This document shows, piece after piece, positions 9,673 through 18,405 of a stretch of DNA of 64,000 bases. Made by a program: the position numbers and the translations under genes. Location: positions 930,001 to 994,000 of the forward strand of contig NZ_AP024885.1 of the NCBI RefSeq assembly GCF_024346975.1. The letters run 5' to 3'. Source of the stretch: Vibrio neonatus (GTDB taxonomy: Bacteria > Pseudomonadota > Gammaproteobacteria > Enterobacterales > Vibrionaceae). The notes beneath the pieces are model-generated. The model saw only the letters and a program-made list of their open reading frames with translations. It did not search any database and was not told where the DNA came from. Positions within the stretch are counted from its first letter, which is position 1. Every line of letters starts with the position of its first letter.

Positions 9673-10385
9673 AAACGCTAACCTTAATAAAATAAAAGCA
9701 TTTTCCATTGGGGGATATCTAGTTCGAACATCAAGATAAATTAGATAATATTCTTATTTTTATCCTGACTTTACTTATCATTAAAAAGTGAAATAAAAGG
9801 TAAATCTCAAGCAGTTTTTCAATGTAAGTGTTCGAAAGACAATTTGATTATGTATTCAAAATTATCATTATTAAATGAATAACTATTATTTCAGTCAATA
9901 TATGCAACACAGTACGCAACTTAATAAAAATTCTTGCATAGAAAGCAATTCTATTTCAAAAATAGTTTATTTTTGTCACAAATTAATGATATAAGCACGA
10001 CCAAAATTAACTGTGATCTAAGTGGTTTTTGGTGCTTTTAGATGAGATTAATCACAGTTTTGCTTATTTATGCCTTTATTTTCAATGTGTTAAGTGTGAC
10101 CTGTGTAAATGCTTAATTTTTGACGAGAATCTAAATTATTTAATTTTAAGAGAAAAACAATGAGGTGATATTTATATTTTTTATAGTGTAAATAAAATAT
10201 CTTTGTTAATTAAAATGGTGGGGATATATTAATTGAAAGGTGAGTTGTAAGTGATGTTTTATTATTGGAGGTAGAATCAGTTAGGTCTGAGTTACGTATA
10301 TTAGCCATGCTAATTTATCTTATATAAAGAACTTTAATTTATAACATTATTTATTTTTAACTGTGTTCAATTAGGATCTCATACC
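9673..10385. promoter_or_regulatory. AT-rich non-coding region upstream of the chitinase
   Basis: About 0.7 kb without a credible gene. It must contain the chitinase promoter. The only clear structure is a perfect 9-base inverted repeat, AACTGTGAT at 10009-10017 and ATCACAGTT at 10051-10059. Each arm contains a TGTGA half of the CRP type, but the spacing (33 bases) is too wide for one CRP site. No small RNA gene could be recognised. Confidence 0.4.
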
Positions 10386-10422
10386 ATAAAAAGATGGCGT
10401 CGAATTATATAGGACGCCATCT
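10386..10422 (-). terminator. rho-independent terminator of the cysteine desulfhydrase gene
   Basis: Perfect 10-base stem AGATGGCGTC / GACGCCATCT with an 11-base loop, followed on the minus strand by TTTTT. It lies about 50 bases after the stop of the PLP enzyme gene. Confidence 0.85.
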
Positions 10423-10472
10423 GGAAATCAGAAGCTCGGGTATATTTAGTGATCTTGATTGTAATTGTTTAT

Positions 10473-11543
10473 TTATTGCGCCATTAAGGTTTGTAAATGG
10501 TCGTTGCTTGGCTGGATGTCACCAATAGTTTGTGCGATCCATTGTGGGTTGTAGTAGGTATCTAGGTATCGTTCGCCACTATCACACAATAAGGTGACTA
10601 TAGAACCTGTCTCTCCTTGGTCACGCATTCTTCGAGCCAGTTGAAACACGCCGTACAAATTCGTCCCAGTAGAAGGGCCTACTTTGCGTCCTAGTTTGCC
10701 GTGTAGCCATTGCATGGTGGCGATAGAGTGTGCATCTGGCACTTTAATCATTTCATCGACTACACCCGGAATGAAGCTAGGCTCCACTCTTGGTCTGCCA
10801 ATACCTTCGATGTTACTGCCACTGTCATGGGTAATAGTGGCATCTTTATTATGGTAGTAGTCGAAAAATACCGAGTGAGTAGGGTCGACAACACACAGCT
10901 GGGTATTGCATTGCTGATAACGAATGAAGCGACCAATCGTTGCAGACGTGCCGCCAGTACCCGGACTCATCACTATCCAAGTAGGAACAGGATGTTGCTC
11001 TAGTTTCATTTGCTCAAAAATAGAGTTGGCAATGTTGTTGTTACCGCGCCAATCTGTGGCGCGTTCCGCGTAGGTAAATTGGTCCATATAGTGACCATCT
11101 AGCTCTTGTGCTAAACGATGAGATTCGGCGTAAATTTCATCAGAATGATCAACCAAATGCGCTTTACCGCCGTAAAACTCAATTTGTTGTATCTTTTTCT
11201 TCGCCGTACTTTTTGGCATTACCGCAATAAATGGCAAACCTAATAGACGAGCAAAATACGCTTCAGAAACCGCAGTGCTACCGGATGATGACTCAATGAT
11301 TGGCGTTTTGGGGCCAATGTGACCATTACACAAGGCATACAGAAACAAAGAACGCGCTAAGCGATGTTTTAACGAACCGGTTGGATGAGTGCTCTCATCT
11401 TTAAGATAGATATCAATACCGGAAAAGGCTTCCACATCCAGTTTGATAAGATGAGTATCAGCTGAACGCTGATAATCGGATTCAATAATCTGAATCGCAC
11501 GATTGGTCCAAGATCGAGTGCAAGTGTCTTCAGTGTTCATCAT
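10473..11543 (-). CDS. PLP-dependent L-cysteine desulfhydrase, Cds1-like
   Basis: 356-residue fold-type II PLP enzyme of the cysteine synthase superfamily. The motif [10 protein letters not shown] gives the Schiff-base Lys at residue 59, [10 protein letters not shown] is the substrate-binding loop, and [11 protein letters not shown] is the phosphate-binding loop. The overall text ([34 protein letters not shown]) is that of the Cds1 family, which converts L-cysteine to pyruvate, ammonia and sulfide, rather than CysK/CysM. AGGA precedes the ATG by six bases. It is divergent from a DecR-like regulator across 127 bases, which supports a role in cysteine detoxification or degradation. Annotation as generic cysteine synthase would be a reasonable but less exact alternative. 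Confidence 0.85.
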   Translation of the reverse strand: MMNTEDTCTRSWTNRAIQIIESDYQRSADTHLIKLDVEAFSGIDIYLKDESTHPTGSLKHRLARSLFLYALCNGHIGPKTPIIESSSGSTAVSEAYFARLLGLPFIAVMPKSTAKKKIQQIEFYGGKAHLVDHSDEIYAESHRLAQELDGHYMDQFTYAERATDWRGNNNIANSIFEQMKLEQHPVPTWIVMSPGTGGTSATIGRFIRYQQCNTQLCVVDPTHSVFFDYYHNKDATITHDSGSNIEGIGRPRVEPSFIPGVVDEMIKVPDAHSIATMQWLHGKLGRKVGPSTGTNLYGVFQLARRMRDQGETGSIVTLLCDSGERYLDTYYNPQWIAQTIGDIQPSNDHLQTLMAQ

Positions 11544-11635
11544 CGGCTTCCTAGGTATTATTGACGGTATACGTATAATTTAGCCTTAAATGCAGAGAAA
11601 AACTTACCTATCGATGTGCTCATTAGTCTAAAATA

Positions 11636-11650
11636 GAGAAAAATTTTCTA
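11636..11650. promoter_or_regulatory. putative Lrp-family operator between the desulfhydrase and decR-like genes
   Basis: GAGAAAAATTTTCTA is centred on a perfect AGAAAA-A-TTTTCT palindrome and matches the 15-base Lrp consensus YAGHAWATTWTDCTR at 13 positions. It lies 21 bases before the DecR-like start codon. A related half (GAGAAAAAC) occurs at about 11595. Likely bound by the adjacent Lrp-family protein; inference only. Confidence 0.5.
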
Positions 11651-11670
11651 CAAAAGTAAGGTTTTATGAA

Positions 11671-12138
11671 ATGAATATCGATAAAACGGACAAGAAGTTA
11701 CTCGCCTTACTACAAAAAGACGCCACTTTATCATTGAGCGATCTTTCTGAGGCGGTGAATTTGACCACTACGCCCTGCTGGAAGCGCTTAAAAAGGTTAG
11801 AAGAAGCGGGTGTGATTCAGGGGCGTGTAGCGCTGTTAGATCCGGAAAAGCTGGGTTTGGCGTTTACCTCCTTTGTGTTGATTAAAACCAGTGACCATTC
11901 CCATGAGTGGTATCAAATGTTTGTCGATAAAGTTTCAGAACTAGAACAGGTGATGGAGTTTTATCGAATGGCAGGGGATTACGATTACATGCTAAAAGTG
12001 CTGGTCAAAGACATGCAAAGTTTTGATGCTTTTTATAAAACGCTGGTTAATGTGGTGCCGGGCATTTCCAATGTGACTTCCACCTTTGCCATGGAATCCA
12101 TCAAATACACTACCGAACTGCCGTTAGAGGGTGTTTGA
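11671..12138 (+). CDS. decR: Lrp/AsnC family regulator, DecR (YbaO)-like
   Basis: 155-residue transcription factor. The N-terminal winged helix ([20 protein letters not shown]) is followed by the C-terminal RAM/effector domain ([16 protein letters not shown]). The text follows E. coli DecR closely over its whole length, including [13 protein letters not shown] and a YTT-LP C-terminus. DecR activates cysteine desulfidase genes in response to cysteine in E. coli. Here the divergent neighbour is a Cds1-type desulfhydrase, an equivalent target from a different enzyme family. The preceding ATG at 11666 runs into a stop, so 11671 is the start. Confidence 0.85.
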   Translation: MNIDKTDKKLLALLQKDATLSLSDLSEAVNLTTTPCWKRLKRLEEAGVIQGRVALLDPEKLGLAFTSFVLIKTSDHSHEWYQMFVDKVSELEQVMEFYRMAGDYDYMLKVLVKDMQSFDAFYKTLVNVVPGISNVTSTFAMESIKYTTELPLEGV

Positions 12139-12145
12139 ATCACAT

Positions 12146-12173
12146 AAAAAAGGCGAGACATTATGCCTCGCCT
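12146..12173 (-). terminator. rho-independent terminator of putP
   Basis: Stem AGGCGAG / CTCGCCT with a 9-base loop and an A-run on its left side, which becomes a T-run on the minus strand. It lies between the convergent decR-like and putP genes and serves putP best. Confidence 0.85.
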
Positions 12174-12191
12174 ATATCAAATAGTATTGAA

Positions 12192-13625
12192 CTAGATTTG
12201 CAGCTGAATAAGCGTGTTTTGTGATGGTGCTTTAGTCACTTTACTGACTGCCACAATCGAGATAAACGACAGAATAAACGCTGGTAGCAATTCGTAGAAG
12301 TATTCACCTTCAATGGAAACGTAATTCTTCACCACAAAGATACTGACCGCACCCACAATCATGCCTGTTACTGCGCCGGCTTTGGTAGTGCCTTTCCAGC
12401 ATAGTGACAAGATCATCAATGGGCCAAAGGCTGCGCCAAATCCGCCCCATGCATAACCGACCATCGATAAGATAGAGCCATCATCGTTGGAAGCGATAAT
12501 CAGTGCAAATACCGCAAAGCCAACCACGCCTAAACGGCTGATCCATGCTTTTTTGTTCTCATCAAGTTTGCTGATAAAGCCAACGTCTTCGGTAAGTGAA
12601 GAGGTAAGAACCAACAACTGAGAATCGGCAGTAGACATCACTGCCGCCAGTACCGCCGCTAAAATAAAGCCAGCAAATACAGGGTGGAATAGAGCATCAG
12701 TTAATGCCAAGAAGATGCGCTCTTTATTGCCATCTACGCCAGAGACGGCTTCTAACGGATGAATTGCATCATAACCAATACCAATCAAGGCGATAGAGAT
12801 AGACAGCACTAAGGTTAAGATCATCCATGAAATGCCAATACGACGTGCTTTGGCGATGTTTTCAACTTTGTCGATACCGACAAAGCGCGCCAGAATGTGC
12901 GGCTGACCAAAATAGCCCAAGCCCCATGCTAACAATGATGCGGCGGTGATAAGACCTGTCGAGAACTCAAAGGCTTCTGGTTTTATGTCACTGATCACAA
13001 CATTTGAATCGGCAATCACTGAATAGCCAAGCAGCATACAAAACGCCAGTGCGGCCAGCATTAAAATACCTTGTACTAAGTCAGTCCAACATACCGCCAT
13101 GTACCCGCCAAGGAAGGTATACGAAATCACCACAAATGCGGTGACATACAGAGCCACTTCTTCAGTTGTGCCAAAGCTGTGAGCAAAGAGTAAGGTACCG
13201 CCTTTGAGTCCTGATGCTACATATAAAGTGAAGAAGAAAAGGATAACAATAGTAGAAACAGTTTTGATTAGACCGGTATTATCTTCAAATCGTTTAGATA
13301 AGAAGCTGGGTAGAGTGACCGTACTACTTGCTTCAGTTGCAACGCGCAGACGTGGCGCAACAATCAGCCAGTTTAGGTAAGCACCTAAGGTTAAACCGAC
13401 GCCAATCCAAACGCCTTCAACTAGCCCACTTGCGAAAACAGCGCCAGGTAAGCCTAGCAATAGCCAACCACTCATATCAGAAGCGCCCGCGCTGACCGCT
13501 GAGGTGACAGGGCCTAGTGTGCGTCCACCAATAATAAAGTCTTGGTTATTGTGTGTTTTCTTCATCGAATAGTAGCCAATACCAAGCATTGCTGCGAGAT
13601 ACAGACCAAATTGTAAATAAATCAT
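12192..13625 (-). CDS. putP: sodium/proline symporter PutP
   Basis: 477-residue solute:sodium symporter (SSS family) with about 13 hydrophobic helices. Signature segments are SAGASDMSGWLLLGLPGA, the core of the Na+/proline site in PutP, and MSTADSQLLVLTSSLTED. It imports proline with Na+ as nutrient or osmolyte. It stands alone here, without putA beside it. The 409-base region upstream must carry the promoter. Confidence 0.92.
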   Translation of the reverse strand: MIYLQFGLYLAAMLGIGYYSMKKTHNNQDFIIGGRTLGPVTSAVSAGASDMSGWLLLGLPGAVFASGLVEGVWIGVGLTLGAYLNWLIVAPRLRVATEASSTVTLPSFLSKRFEDNTGLIKTVSTIVILFFFTLYVASGLKGGTLLFAHSFGTTEEVALYVTAFVVISYTFLGGYMAVCWTDLVQGILMLAALAFCMLLGYSVIADSNVVISDIKPEAFEFSTGLITAASLLAWGLGYFGQPHILARFVGIDKVENIAKARRIGISWMILTLVLSISIALIGIGYDAIHPLEAVSGVDGNKERIFLALTDALFHPVFAGFILAAVLAAVMSTADSQLLVLTSSLTEDVGFISKLDENKKAWISRLGVVGFAVFALIIASNDDGSILSMVGYAWGGFGAAFGPLMILSLCWKGTTKAGAVTGMIVGAVSIFVVKNYVSIEGEYFYELLPAFILSFISIVAVSKVTKAPSQNTLIQLQI

Positions 13626-14034
13626 ATACTGCCTTTACGTCCGTGGTTTAAAAGGTGTGAGTTATAAAAAGAACAACTGCTACGACAGTGTTACATGTTG
13701 TGTTGCAATTGTTAATTTATTTATTCATTTAGCCACGAAGTATCACTGAATTAAATGTTAATAATTGTTTGTAATTCAATGAGTTTTTTCGGTGTTCTGC
13801 GAAATGGCTAAGCTAAATTCGGCAAAGGCAGGGGTGAAATAGGCAATAGCCACGATGACAAAAAAGGGTGGCAAATTCATTGTCATTTACCTGATGAGAG
13901 TCGCGGAGAGCGTATGAGCGAAAATAAGGGAAGTGGTATTAAAGTGGGTTGTTTGAAATAAAATCGCTTTATAGGAACGCCACGCGCCAGCTTTTGTCAG
14001 CTAAGCCCAACAGCGTCCCTGTTTGGTTTTAGTT
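13626..14034. other. intergenic region between tesB and putP
   Basis: No credible gene. Near the tesB end there is a long-range inverted repeat GGAACGC (13974-13980) / GCGTCCC (14013-14019) enclosing an AGCT-based inner pairing. It lacks a T-run, so it is only a weak candidate for a terminator or structured 3' UTR of tesB. The putP promoter presumably lies in the right-reading AT-rich part nearest 13626. Confidence 0.3.
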
Positions 14035-14892
14035 TTAGCTTTGACGCATGACACCTTCTTGAACGGCGCTTGCCACTAGATGACCAGCGCGGTTATACAG
14101 CTCACCACGAACCAATCCGCGAGAGTTGCTCGCCGTAGGGCTATCAATTACATACAACAACCAGTCATCCATCTTAAACGGACGATGGAACCACATGGAG
14201 TGATCTATGGTAGCAACCTGAAACTTGGGCGTTAGCAAACTGACCTGATGTGGATGTAGCGCCGTAACCAAAAATCCCCAATCAGAAGCATACGCCAACA
14301 GATATTGATGGATCAGTTGATCATCAGGCAGTTGACCGTTGGCTTTGATCCATAGGTACTGCTTAGGCTCTTCTTTGTGCGGTTTAAGTGGGTTAACCAC
14401 TTTTACCGGACGCACTTCAATGGGTTTCTCGCCACAAAATACTTTTTGGATTTGCTCTGGCAAAAACTGCGCAATTTGTTGAGCAAGCTCTGTCTCCGAG
14501 GCAAAGTTCTCTGGCCCAGGAATATCAGGCATAGTGTTTTGATGTTCAAAACCAGGCTGATCGCCGTGATAAGACGCGGTGAGATAGAAAATAGGGCGTC
14601 CATTTTGAATTGCTTTTACTCGGCGAGTGCTAAAGGTTCTGCCGTCACGTAGATGTTCAACATCATAAATGATCGCTTTTTCAGGATCGCCCGGACGCAA
14701 AAAATAGCTATGAAATGAGTGCACACTTCTATCATTAGGAACGGTATAACGGGACGCAGAAAGTGCCTGTCCTAAAACTTGACCGCCATATACCTGAGGT
14801 AATCCAAGATGTTCACTTTCACCGCGGAACAATCCCAGTTCCAGTTGCTCTAGCTGTAAAAGTGTCAATAGTTTATTAAGTGTTTTACTCAT
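14035..14892 (-). CDS. tesB: acyl-CoA thioesterase II
   Basis: 285 residues (E. coli TesB is 286), a double hot-dog thioesterase that hydrolyses medium and long acyl-CoA. The N-terminal hot-dog includes [10 protein letters not shown] and [11 protein letters not shown]. The C-terminal hot-dog carries the Asp/Thr-Ser/Gln catalytic positions in [19 protein letters not shown] and [10 protein letters not shown]. An ideal ribosome site GGAGG is four bases before ATG. In E. coli tesB is near atl and ffs, as here. Confidence 0.95.
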   Translation of the reverse strand: MSKTLNKLLTLLQLEQLELGLFRGESEHLGLPQVYGGQVLGQALSASRYTVPNDRSVHSFHSYFLRPGDPEKAIIYDVEHLRDGRTFSTRRVKAIQNGRPIFYLTASYHGDQPGFEHQNTMPDIPGPENFASETELAQQIAQFLPEQIQKVFCGEKPIEVRPVKVVNPLKPHKEEPKQYLWIKANGQLPDDQLIHQYLLAYASDWGFLVTALHPHQVSLLTPKFQVATIDHSMWFHRPFKMDDWLLYVIDSPTASNSRGLVRGELYNRAGHLVASAVQEGVMRQS

Positions 14893-15170
14893 CTGACCTC
14901 CGAGTTGATTTCAATCGAAAATACCCGCTAATACTCATTTAGACAAGTGCTAATTGTGATGAGCTGCAAAGTAATCTTGCTGAGACAGTGTTAATCAAAA
15001 TAAGCCAGCGCAATGAGTTAGCGTGAATAAATAGGGTGGGGCAGGAAAACAGAACTGCTGAGAAGGGGACCGCAGCTTTACTTGGCGAAAGTATTGTAAA
15101 ACTATCGCCAAGCAATAAATGCAACATATAAGTAACATCTAATAAAAAGTGATTCTAGATACGTTTTTGG

Positions 15171-15473
15171 CTATGGCTGCCAGCGAAACTGCTTTAATTT
15201 CACTTTTCCTGCGCGAGTAAACACAATACCTTCCTCCATCAACCGTGATTGTTGACGTTGTAAATCAGCCCCTTTTAAAGAAATCTCACCTTTACTGTTG
15301 ATGACTCTATGCCATGGCAAGGCTGAGTCTTCGGGTAAATTGCCTAAAATAGCGCCTACCTGCCTCGCGTAGCCTGGAAAGCCTGAAAATTTAGCTATAT
15401 CTCCGTAGGTACTTACCATACCTAAAGGAATTTGATTAATTAAAGCAAAGACATTGTGTTTAAAATGATGCAT
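15171..15473 (-). CDS. atl: alkyltransferase-like DNA repair protein (ATL/YbaZ)
   Basis: 100-residue homologue of the DNA-binding domain of O6-alkylguanine-DNA alkyltransferase. The active-site PCHRV is replaced by PWHRV (Trp54), the hallmark of ATL proteins. These bind O6-alkylguanine without repairing it and hand the lesion to nucleotide excision repair. The helix-turn-helix GYARQVGAILGNLP with the arginine finger is kept. Located between tesB and ffs as in E. coli; divergent from the membrane-protein gene. Confidence 0.92.
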   Translation of the reverse strand: MHHFKHNVFALINQIPLGMVSTYGDIAKFSGFPGYARQVGAILGNLPEDSALPWHRVINSKGEISLKGADLQRQQSRLMEEGIVFTRAGKVKLKQFRWQP

Positions 15474-15533
15474 AATTGTAGGTGACTGTTAAATAAATTG
15501 AGGAATAAAAACAGTAGTCGCAAGGAGGCGAAT

Positions 15534-16268
15534 ATGATGTTTTCTACAGTTCAGTTCTTTATCACCACATTATTGGCGATAATATGTGCGCAATCCATTG
15601 ATGTAAGCCAAGGCAATATCCCTGTTTTGGCTCTCGCTATTCCCGCACTTTGGATAATGTCGCGCTCACGCGCCTCGGGTATTTTTCTGCTAGTCGGACT
15701 GTGCCTATTTGGCTCCACGCTTGCCTATCAACCCACTGCGCTTTCTGTTTCCATGTGGATCTTGTTCCCGCTGTTAATGGTAGCATTTTCTAAGCGATGT
15801 ACGAACAACGCACGTTGGGGCGTATTTAGCTTCTTTGTGTTTATGCAATCTGGGATCATTTACTCACAGATGCAAGGCATATTAAGTGGTGCACCCATCT
15901 TTACTTTACTGCAAATCGCTAGTGTTTCAATGATTTGGCTAGCAGCGGTGTCATGGAAGACATCCTCTAAACATAGCTGGTGGGCACTGTTTCTGGTATT
16001 GCCGTTACTGATGGCAGGCATGGCTCACGCCGCGCTTATCTCACTTACCATAGTAGGCATCATGGTATCGATGGAAAACATGGCAATAAGCAAATCCAAA
16101 CTTCTAAAGCTGCAATGTTGGACCCTACCTACCGCCGCCTTTGCATCGCTCGTGGCAATGCCAAGCGGTAATGTACAAGGAATTGTACTGCTAGTGTGGC
16201 TATTGATATTAGCCGCAATTTGGATGACAGATTACATCTTGCGTATAAACGAAGAGCTTAGCGATTAA
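15534..16268 (+). CDS. multi-pass membrane protein of unknown function
   Basis: About 244 residues, almost entirely hydrophobic, with seven or eight predicted membrane helices separated by short polar loops. I set the start at ATG 15534 because AAGGAGG is five bases upstream; the longer frame from 15498 adds 12 polar residues with no ribosome site. No enzymatic motif is visible and I do not recognise the family. It sits between atl and the 4.5S RNA gene, where E. coli has no such gene. Confidence 0.75.
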   Translation: MMFSTVQFFITTLLAIICAQSIDVSQGNIPVLALAIPALWIMSRSRASGIFLLVGLCLFGSTLAYQPTALSVSMWILFPLLMVAFSKRCTNNARWGVFSFFVFMQSGIIYSQMQGILSGAPIFTLLQIASVSMIWLAAVSWKTSSKHSWWALFLVLPLLMAGMAHAALISLTIVGIMVSMENMAISKSKLLKLQCWTLPTAAFASLVAMPSGNVQGIVLLVWLLILAAIWMTDYILRINEELSD

Positions 16269-16387
16269 AGTTTCAACGCTTAGCGCTAAGTTATCAGAAA
16301 AGCTATAAAAAGCACTTGTATAAAGTCTGAGGATGATGAATAATCCAAGCACTTCTTTAGCAAAAGCATTTGTTGAAGTCGCTCTAT

Positions 16388-16491
16388 GGGGGTTGGTCCT
16401 CTCGCAACAATAGTTCGTGAACTCGGTCAGGTCCGGAAGGAAGCAGCCGCAGCGAATGACTTGTGTGCCGGGATGTGGCTGGCCCCCACCC
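16388..16491 (+). ncRNA. ffs: 4.5S RNA of the signal recognition particle
   Basis: About 104 nt. The 5' GGGGGTTGG pairs with the 3' CTGGCCCCCACC end. The apical domain has the invariant SRP core GGTCAGGTCCGGAAGGAAGC AGCC and the opposing GTGTGCCGGGATG. This matches the bacterial small SRP RNA that binds Ffh. Position next to atl agrees with E. coli gene order. Confidence 0.96.
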
Positions 16492-16864
16492 AATTCTACC
16501 TAGTTTCATTCTAAGTTCTTCATACTTAAAGATTTTCTTAAATTCTCTTATCAAACATTTTGCATTCCTCGATCGCGTTTAAGTTATTTTATCTTTTCTT
16601 TTCAATGCCGTTGTCGTTAACAAATCACTGTAATTTTCGAGCCTTGTTTAATGATTGATGCAAGATCGCGCTTTTTCTACAACAACCGTTAAAATCGACA
16701 GCTTTCTAATTACGCGATTAGGCTACAGCAATAGGGAACGGTTTAACTGCTTCAATTCAACCCTGTTCCTTTATATTGAGTAATTAGTTCTCGCCTGGGG
16801 TTAACCCTTTAAACAGCGCAAAGCTCCTCTAGATGTTATTTCTATTCTATATGGCGATATTTCA
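16492..16864. other. intergenic region after ffs
   Basis: No gene seen. An imperfect inverted repeat, AGGGAACGG at about 16733 facing CCCTGTTCCT at about 16761, could be a weak structure for either direction but lacks a T-run on the plus strand. The rest is AT-rich without recognisable signals. Confidence 0.3.
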
Positions 16865-17527
16865 CTACAAATAGCCGTCTTTTCGACACTCTATCCAGAG
16901 TTCATGTTGTTTCATCACCTTAGAAAAGAGTGCCCCTTGCAAATAGCCATTTAGCCATTTTCGCAACTTAGGGTAGGGGCTTTGACGGAAGTGCGACTTT
17001 TCAACTTTGGCGAATTTACGCATGAAAGGGAATAATGCAATATCCACTAGACTTTCGTTGTCGGAGAACAAATAAGTGTGCTTGCAGAGTCTTTCCTCAA
17101 GAGAATGCAAATATTGTTCACACGCTTGACGGCATTCATTCAGATTGTCGTCGTGGTAGCGTTTGGCGCAACTGTACGACTCCAATAAAGGGATAAAATT
17201 GTGTTCAAAATGGACAATGAAAGAGAGCATCAAAGGTAATGCCTGCGGGTCTTCTTGATGTAATAGGTCATCGGGATCATCTTGTCTCAACGCCCAGAGC
17301 ATAATATCTAGGCTCTCATCTAAGATGAGGGGGTGGTTTGTTTCTTTTTGTTGTAAAACCAACACAGGCACACTCCCTTTAGGGGAAGCGATTAGCATTT
17401 CCTGTGGCTTGTTATCGAGTTTAATTGCTCGGATGAACACCTTTTGCCGGGCTTTGATAAGCGCTGTTCTTGCTCTCATAGCATAAGGGCAATGTTGTAA
17501 AGAATAGAGTATTGGTATGTTTTTCAT
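16865..17527 (-). CDS. glutathione S-transferase-like protein
   Basis: About 220 residues. N-terminal thioredoxin-fold domain with a glutaredoxin-type CPYAMRAR motif (Cys13) and the cis-Pro segment GSVPVLV, then DES (the glutathione gamma-Glu contact), followed by an all-helical C-terminal domain. The start is ATG 17527, MKNIPILYSLQ; the longer frame to 17638 runs into a decayed hairpin repeat and has no family match. Likely a GST or glutaredoxin-2-like redox protein. Substrate unknown. Confidence 0.8.
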   Translation of the reverse strand: MKNIPILYSLQHCPYAMRARTALIKARQKVFIRAIKLDNKPQEMLIASPKGSVPVLVLQQKETNHPLILDESLDIMLWALRQDDPDDLLHQEDPQALPLMLSFIVHFEHNFIPLLESYSCAKRYHDDNLNECRQACEQYLHSLEERLCKHTYLFSDNESLVDIALFPFMRKFAKVEKSHFRQSPYPKLRKWLNGYLQGALFSKVMKQHELWIECRKDGYL

Positions 17528-17621
17528 ATAGTTAAGTGTAGTGAATAAATTGCTCAAGCGACCTTTTAATTGCAATTTTTTCTTACTATGAACACAACTA
17601 GAGTTTTGAGGGTCAGTCCAC

Positions 17622-17669
17622 GGGGTCAGGTCTTTCATTTTGCATTTAAAGATCTATTTTATGCAAAAC
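17622..17669. repeat. decayed copy of the GGGGTCAGGTCTT hairpin repeat
   Basis: GGGGTCAGGTCTTTCATTTT leads to GCAT and, 15 bases on, ATGCAAAA. This is the left arm and inner part of the hairpin seen intact at 52349, 54233 and 54608. The right arm has diverged, so only the first half and the central stem remain. Confidence 0.65.
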
Positions 17670-17889
17670 GTAATACCTACCTCCATTATTCCTGCATTAC
17701 TGAGAAGAAGACATGGCTACAGGCGACAGATAAGTTCTGGAAGAGGATGCTGTTACAGACGGGATACGAATCTATCGACTCTCAGTAATCACACGGTTTA
17801 AAAAACTCATTTAGAGGCAAAATCTGGTTAGATTGGTTGTAAGGATACAACCCCATTTAATGCGAAGATTTTGATTTACTGAATCACCT

Positions 17890-18228
17890 TCAGTCCAATC
17901 GAGTAATAAAGGTTTGCTCATCATCCACAAAAGCCACAAAGCCACAGTGATAAATAAACACCCGACCACGCCCCTCAACCAAGCAGGCAAGCTGTGGGTT
18001 CAAATCTTCTTCATTATTTCGACTTTGAAAAGTACCAGTATCAGTGATTACGCCATTAAGTGAAGGCAAATATCCATAACGGCGCTTGGCTTGATCGATC
18101 AAGCTCAACTCACTGGTGGTAGAGAAGCAAGAGGGGATTGTACCCGCATCTTCGATAAATAGAGTTTTCAGTTCTTCAAAAGCTGTAATCACCAGCCAGT
18201 CGATGTCGTTAACGCGATGGATAAACAT
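17890..18228 (-). CDS. hypothetical protein, 112 residues
   Basis: Soluble, acidic, no signal peptide or membrane segment. The composition and codon use look coding and the frame is free of stops over 339 bases, but I recognise no family. No clear Shine-Dalgarno precedes the ATG. It borders the accessory region that starts at about 18.4 kb. Confidence 0.5.
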   Translation of the reverse strand: MFIHRVNDIDWLVITAFEELKTLFIEDAGTIPSCFSTTSELSLIDQAKRRYGYLPSLNGVITDTGTFQSRNNEEDLNPQLACLVEGRGRVFIYHCGFVAFVDDEQTFITRLD

Positions 18229-18405
18229 TGTTGATAATACCTAGTTGAATGGTGATTCTGATGCGGAGATTCTATCATTATCTGGGGCAGGACGTAGTAG
18301 AGATTTAGGTGTTGAAGGTGGTGATGTAACTAGGCCTTTATGTTCTAAACCAAGCTTGGAATGTTATTTTCATTTACTGGAATCACTTTTGATAAATACG
18401 GTTAG

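Noticed and set aside
14939..15127. 63-codon minus-strand frame between tesB and atl
   Set aside because: No Shine-Dalgarno and no family resemblance; composition looks like chance in the leader region.
17570..17788. 72-codon plus-strand frame
   Set aside because: It runs through the decayed hairpin repeat, has no ribosome site, and resembles no protein family.
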